Source of the DNA: Ascarosepion bandense | Taxonomy: Eukaryota; Mollusca; Cephalopoda; Sepiida; Sepiidae | Assembly: GCA_037127315.1 (NCBI GenBank) | Contig: JBBBDQ010000350.1 | Location: forward strand, 2,756,501-2,820,500 | Length of the DNA stretch: 64,000 nucleotides | Reading direction: 5' to 3' | In this document: positions 58,900 through 64,000 of the stretch, one piece after another | Layout of the letters: each line of letters opens with the position of its first letter | Position numbering within the stretch: position 1 is the first letter of the stretch | Program-made: the position numbers and the translations under genes | The notes under the pieces: model-generated | The model's input: the letters and a program-made list of their open reading frames with translations, nothing else | What the model was told of the DNA's origin: nothing | Databases searched by the model: none

Positions 58900-59672
58900 G
58901 CTTTGGTAGATTTGTGGTGATACTGACAAGCAAAAGTGAGACCGGATGTCGACCAGAAAGTGAATGAATAAAAATCACTTTCACACAGGTGGATTTGCGT
59001 AGATGTTCCAGTTGAAAAATAAAAATTAACCAAATATCAAATTTCCATTTTGCGAGCCTACGCAGATTTTATTTACCAGCCAATGGGAAGCCCGGAATCA
59101 AATATAAGGATGAAATTCCAAAGGAACTTCTGATCCAAAAGGCAGATATAAAAAGCGGAGACAAAACATTGTTAAACAGATGGGAAAACGAGAGGAGAAG
59201 AGTGTAATTAATATCCCCTTGACTTAAGTCAAGCGGCTACTATGATGACCTCTTTCTTTCTCCCTGTCTCCAAAGTACTTATTGACCTCTTCAAAGACAC
59301 TCCTCAAAAGTACTTACTGATTTACTGACCTTAGAAGCGGCAACTTCAAAATGAACATTCTCACATACCTCTGCTCTCCACATTCCTAAGCCTCTTATCT
59401 CTTTCAGCTCATTATTATTTTCCATGAACACTTTAACCTTCGTTGGACTTGTATTCAAGTATTCTTTTAATTGTAAAAACATTAATTGAAATGTGTATAT
59501 ATAAATGTTATTTTATACTCAAATTGCCTTTCTTGATTTTATAATCATTTTATGAATTATAGTGGGCTATCTTCCCACAAGGCCAAATTCCGTTAACCTG
59601 CTCAGTATACAATTACCCTTCATTAGAATGGAATCCTACTACAGCTAGAAAAGAATAAATAAGATACCCCCT
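58900..59672 (-). repeat. 0.65-0.77 kb dispersed repeat, copy B
   Basis: Reverse complement of the element at 10,955-11,600: gtaggattccattctaatga, gtcagtaagtacttttgagg, cccattggctggtaaataaa and catccggtctcacttttgct occur in the same order. The left end (tatagggggtatc) abuts the large inverted repeat at 59,691. Confidence 0.65.
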
Positions 59673-59690
59673 ATAGATTCACCAAGGTTA

Positions 59691-61297
59691 CTAGTGTGGT
59701 AGGCATTGGTTATGCTTGTGAATGGCCTTGTGTCAAACATAACTGAGTCCACTGACATTGAAAGAAATTTTGTTAAACAAGCATGAAAAAAAGGATAAAA
59801 AGGTCTCTTTTGTGATAATAAGTGTAAAATTTATTTCACAAAAGAAATTTAACATATTATTTTGTTTATTTAAAATATATGTATCAAAAGTCGGCATAAG
59901 GTCTCTCTTCCTTGAGAGTTTGTTTTTGAGTTCATTTTTGAAGTTGGTTGAATGAAGTGAACTGAATTTGTATAAGAGAAAACATGTCTCTGTTTCGTTG
60001 TCTGTGTGTGTGATAGTAGTAAGCGAAAAGTTATTTCCTTGACTAAGAAAAAGGACGGAAGTGGTGTCTTTGGTCTTCTTTCTTTTTTTACCAACAGTAA
60101 ATGAATAAAAGGAAAGAAAGAGAATCAATGAATGTGGTGCAAAAGAGACAGTGAGAGATTAAGAAAATGCATGTTTCTTGGATGCGGAGTTTAGTAGACA
60201 ACTGGGTTCTCTCTGGTAAGAAAGAAAAATTTCATACTCTTTGTGTGTTTTTGGATTGATTGTAGGTTTTTTCAATAAATCCTGATTGGTTAATAAATAA
60301 GAAGTGTATTTAATTTTTTCACAAAGATATCTGCACATGGGAAAATTTGTAAGCCAACTATCTCAGGAAAACAGCTTTTTATTGGTGTAGGAATAATATG
60401 TAAGTGTTTTTTCAATTGGCTCATGAAAAGGTGTAGCTGTGTGTATGCTTGGATGTTTTGTGCAATTAGATTTTATGACTCCAACAATAATGACCACCAA
60501 GAATGAAGAAATATTGAAAACATTTATGAAAATCTGACATCAAGTTTGGAGGTCAAGTTTTAAATTGGTTGATGTAGAACTGTACTCTGGGAGTTGAAAG
60601 TACAAAGTGTGGTGCCTTTGGTAGCATGTATACCAAATTTATGATGATACCAGCATGTATTTTACATACACTTCTCATTTATTAACCAATCAGGATTTAG
60701 AGAAAAACCTACAATCAGAGCTTATTTCATGTGTCTGAAACACAAATAGCGTGAAGTTTTTCTTTCTTACCCAAGAGAACCCAGTTGTCTACGGGACTCT
60801 GCGTCCAATAGACATGCATTTTCTTAATCTCCCACTGTCTTTTTCACACTGCATTCATTAATTCTCCTTCTTCCCTTTTATTCATTATTGTCAATAAAAA
60901 AAGAAAGAAAATCAAAGATACCACTTCCATTCTTTTTTTTATTGAAGGAAATAAATTTTTGCTTGCTACAATCACACAAACACACAGACAGCAAAACAGA
61001 GACATGTTTTCTCTTATACAAATTCATTTCACTTCATTCAACCAACTTAAAAAATGAACCAAAAAAAACCCAAACTCACAAGGAAGAGAGACTTCATGCT
61101 GACTTTCAATATATATATTTTAAATAAACAAAATAATATGTTAAATTTCTCTCATTAAATAAATTTCATATTACAAACAAGAACTTTTTTATCCTTTGTA
61201 CATGTTTTGTTTGACAAGAATTTCTTTCAAGGTTGGTGGACCCTGTTATGTTTCGCACAAGGCCATTCACAAGCATAATTGATGCTTACCATACTAG
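59691..61297. mobile_element. 1.6 kb foldback structure (about 620-bp inverted arms)
   Basis: Left arm 59,691-60,310 and right arm 60,666-61,297 are inverted copies, roughly 80-85% alike by eye, around a 355-base centre. Pairs include tatgcttgtgaatggccttg with its complement near 61,260-61,280, catattattttgtttattta, cttgtgaatggcc, agaaaacatgtctctgtt, gattaagaaaatgcatgt and cctgattggttaataaat. The outer ends both contain CTAG, but no target duplication was found. No transposase frame was recognised. A foldback-type or MITE-like DNA transposon is the likeliest nature. Confidence 0.85.
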
Positions 61298-61725
61298 GAC
61301 TTGAATTTATTCTTTTTTCAACACAATTCAATTATTAATTTAAAATCTTTTTCATTTTTCAGGCTTCTTTTAGCTTCTGCTTCCTTTTCTGTTTCTTTCC
61401 CTCTTTGCTTCATAATTCTTCTGTAAAAAAACAACCTTTCTTCATCCACTGGTTACACCCAAAATTCCTTGTCCTTCTGAAATCTTACTCTAACTCACAT
61501 CCTTCTTACTGCTTTGTATCATTCTGTATCGTTATAACGTTTGTTTGTTTTTTTGTAACCTAAAAATTTCTGGCCAACTTGATATCCTATATAACTCCTA
61601 AATAGACCCTAGGCCAGCATTTCCCAAATTGGGTGAATTTTCCCCTGAAGAGGAAATTTAAAGCTAAAAAGGGGGGAAAAATTACACTGCTTACTTGCAA
61701 TAAAAAAACAAAAAAACCTTAGATT

Positions 61726-61728
<3 letters not shown>

Positions 61729-61768
<40 letters not shown>
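61729..61768. repeat. (GA)n array
   Basis: About 40 bases of GA dinucleotides, 80 bases before the start of the transposase remnant. Confidence 0.97.
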
Positions 61769-61770
<2 letters not shown>

Positions 61771-63134
61771 CTTGTAGATGGGCAGCACTGTGTCTAACAG
61801 GTTTGGTTCATATTCAGACATGAGAAGTTTATTTATTTATTTATTACAAATGTCTCAAAAGAAAAGATTGTATCAAGATATTTATTTGGATTACAGGTTT
61901 ACCCATCTTGTCAGGAATGGTGTACACATTCCTCAGTGTGTTGTATATTTTGAAAACCTTCTTTAATGGCATCATGAAATCTTTTCAACTGAAGCAGCAT
62001 CTGACAAATGCTCATCCACATTTGAAAGATAAGAATCATAGCTTTTTTAAGGTGAAGTTATTCAGTTTAAAAAGGATGTAGACAGATGAATCTGGGGTGT
62101 ATCAGCAAACCAACATCAGTATAATGTGGGCTTCATATGTGATTGCCCTTCAGTTGGCCAAGGCAAAGAAACCTCACATGATTGGTGAAAGTCTCTTGAA
62201 ACCATGAATCGTTGAGAGTGTGAAGCTTGTGTTAGAAGAAGAAGCATTTCAGAAAATGAAACAGATCTCTTAGTCTAACAACACCATCAAGAACAGAATT
62301 GTTGAAATATCTGAAAACATTAAGGAAAATGTGGTGTCAAAGGTTAAGTCATCACCTTTTTTTACCTTCAAATTGACAAGTTTACAGATGTTGCCAATAT
62401 TGCACAAATGCTTGTTTTCAACTTCTACATTACTGATAAAGGAATTCAGCAAAAGTTTCTTCTTTGCCGGCCAATAGAGAGGACAACAAAAGCAGTTGAT
62501 GTAATGGAAGTAAGATAAAGATTTCTTTGAAGAGTTGGGACTGAGTTGGAGTGAATTGATTGGAAGGGGTTTGCTCAGACGGTGACCCTAATATGCTTGG
62601 TTCAAAATCAGGATTCATAGCTCTTGTTAAGCAGAAGCAACCTGGATGAAAAGGAATGCACTACATGATGCATAGAAAAGCTCTTGCCTCCAAGACAATT
62701 TCAAGGAATTTTCATGTTGACTTGACTGTCATCATAAGAATTGTTAACTATGTGAAGTGATCTGCCTTAAATACTTGCCACTTTTGCAAGATTTGCTGAG
62801 ACATGGATACTGAACACACTTCTCTTTTATTTCACACACAAGTATGATGGCTTTCAAAAGGAAATATGCTGATATGAGTCTTTGAACCGTAGGAAGAGTG
62901 AAGTTGTTTTTGAGTTGCAGCAACAAAGTAGACTTGCTGTCTTCACAAAAGAAGGATTTGTAGAACAAATGGCTTATCTAGCTCATATTTTGGGAATTAT
63001 GAATGAACTAAATAAGAAATTATAGGGACAAAAGAGCAATGTGATTGTGTTCATTGTTGTTATTAATGCTTTCATGACAAAACTCTAGGCTTGGGGAAAA
63101 CAAATGAAAAAAGAAAATACAGCATTCTTGATAT

Positions 63135-63345
63135 CAGACAGTTAAGTGCCATACACGATACATGCTTGGGTGATCATATCTTGAAAGAGAGATGACTGAC
63201 TGGGCAGAAGATTATCCCGCAGTAGGTTGCTATTGCTTTCTGCGGTAGACTGGTTGCTGACCAAGGCAATAGAACCCAATCTGTCCTATTATTTGACTCA
63301 TAGCTAGAGGGAGAAGAGATGTATGATATTATTAAGTAGTAATTA
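63135..63345 (-). mobile_element. SINE unit 1 (body and 3' end) of a dimeric insertion
   Basis: Reverse complement of the family body and end: gacagttaagtgccatacac, gactgggcagaagattatcc, ctgcggtagactggttgctg, atagaacccaatctgtccta. The tRNA-like head is missing. It directly follows attcttgatat (63,124-63,134). Confidence 0.88.
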
Positions 63346-63439
63346 GTGGGGGATCAGGTTATTACTTCATAACAATAGAAAATAGATTCCCCACTTTTTG
63401 CCCAGTAGAAGCCTTAATCATGATTCCAACTATTATATT

Positions 63440-63703
63440 CAGTCAGTCAGTTAAGTGCCATACATGATACATGCTTGGGCGATCATATCTTGAAAGAGAG
63501 ATGACTGACTGGGCAGAAGCTTATCCCGCAGTAGGTTGCCATTACTTTCTGTGGTAGACTGGTTGCCATCCAAGGCAATAGAACCCAATCTGTCCTATTA
63601 TTTAACCCATAACTAGAGGGAAGAGACGGATTAGTACCTTTTCCAAGGGTATTTGCACGTAAGTGAATGCAAGGAATTCAACTGGAATTCGAACTTGAGT
63701 TGA
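63440..63703 (-). mobile_element. SINE unit 2 of a dimeric insertion
   Basis: Reverse complement of the family from the 3' end (cagtcagttaagtgccatac) to the B-box region (ggaattcgaacttgagttg). It is followed by attcttgatat (63,704-63,714), the same 11 bases that precede unit 1. A 95-base spacer separates the units. Confidence 0.88.
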
Positions 63704-64000
63704 ATTCTTGATATACTTTGTAAGAAAAACATTGAGGACCCAATGACAGAGGCACTCATCACTGACCTTAATTATGTGGGAGATGAATTCAAACAATATT
63801 TCCCTGATATCAACACTAAAGACATTTCAATGAAGTTGACAAGAAACCCACTTATATGTCAGGTGGATGATGTCCCTGAGACCATGTAAAATGAGTTCTC
63901 GGAGCTCAAACATGACTCTTCTGCCAAGGATGAGTTTGGTACACAAGATATTCAAAACTTTTGTGTTAATGCACATAACACTTATCCACAACTGAGTACC

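Larger units (their letters stand above)
61850..64000 (+). pseudogene. hAT-type (ZBED/FAM200-like) transposase remnant, runs off the window
   Basis: Begins MSQKKRLYQDIYLDYRF, a typical start of these proteins, then in the next frame PQCVV and LKQHLTNAHPHLKDK (BED-finger Cys and His positions). Later pieces follow the family order: YVIALQLAKAKKPHMIGE, LSNNTIKNRIVEISENI, ELGLSWSELIG, KRKYADMSL, then after the SINE insertion KKNIEDPMTEALITDLNY and NPLICQVDDVPET. Many stops and frame changes: long dead. Such transposases were repeatedly domesticated in animals, but the decay here argues against function. The 3' end lies beyond the window. Confidence 0.82.

Noticed and set aside
1..64000. CRISPR arrays, operons, bacterial promoters
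   Set aside because: The direct repeats present are dinucleotide arrays and transposons; gene structure is eukaryotic.

Overview
The window looks like nuclear DNA from a metazoan, most likely a mollusc and probably a cephalopod such as an octopus. The base composition is AT-rich and gene density is very low. Introns are spliceosomal and kilobases long, and most of the DNA is retroposons, foldback repeats, (TA)n arrays and T-runs. The cephalopod assignment is an inference from this style and from the SINE family; nothing in the window proves the species.

Two host genes can be supported. (1) The 3' part of a SAFB/SLTM-like gene (scaffold attachment factor B) lies on the + strand. Fifteen coding exons run from 12,996 to the stop at 41,559. 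They keep one open frame of 810 codons across every splice phase and encode an acidic/Lys-rich region, an RRM, a charged coiled coil, and an Arg/Gly-rich tail. The N-terminal SAP exon and the promoter are not visible and probably lie upstream of base 1. (2) A KDM8/JMJD5-like JmjC oxygenase lies on the - strand (50,381-51,973), with its whole coding sequence in one exon of 530 codons and a probable 5'UTR splice acceptor just before the ATG. The two genes converge, with about 8.8 kb between their stop codons.

Layout: 1-12,995 is repeat-dominated: a nearly full-length but broken LINE (575-3,655, minus), a LINE fragment with an inverted 5' junction (about 6,180-6,797), short poly(A)-tailed repeats that share the LINE 3' end, a Helitron-like element (8,798-9,291) and a 0.65 kb element (10,955-11,600). 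12,996-41,559 is the SAFB-like gene; its introns hold SINEs, a Helitron-like copy, a probable solo LTR with a CAGG duplication (28,615-29,748), a degraded second LINE (about 32,180-34,150) and several hairpins. 41,560-50,380 is the 3'UTR plus intergenic DNA with a tRNA-type SINE, a long inverted repeat and a composite 5S-rRNA/tRNA SINE. 52,000-64,000 has no intact gene: two tRNA-like repeats flank a YRDD reverse-transcriptase fragment, followed by a near-perfect hairpin, a 1.6 kb inverted-repeat structure (59,691-61,297) and a decayed hAT/ZBED-type transposase interrupted by a dimeric SINE.

The most interesting signals are the composite 5S/tRNA SINE, the dimeric SINE flanked by a single 11-bp duplication, the 1.6 kb foldback, and several hairpins that sit next to (TA)n or poly-C tracts. 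No bacterial-type operon, CRISPR array or functional tRNA/rRNA gene was seen.
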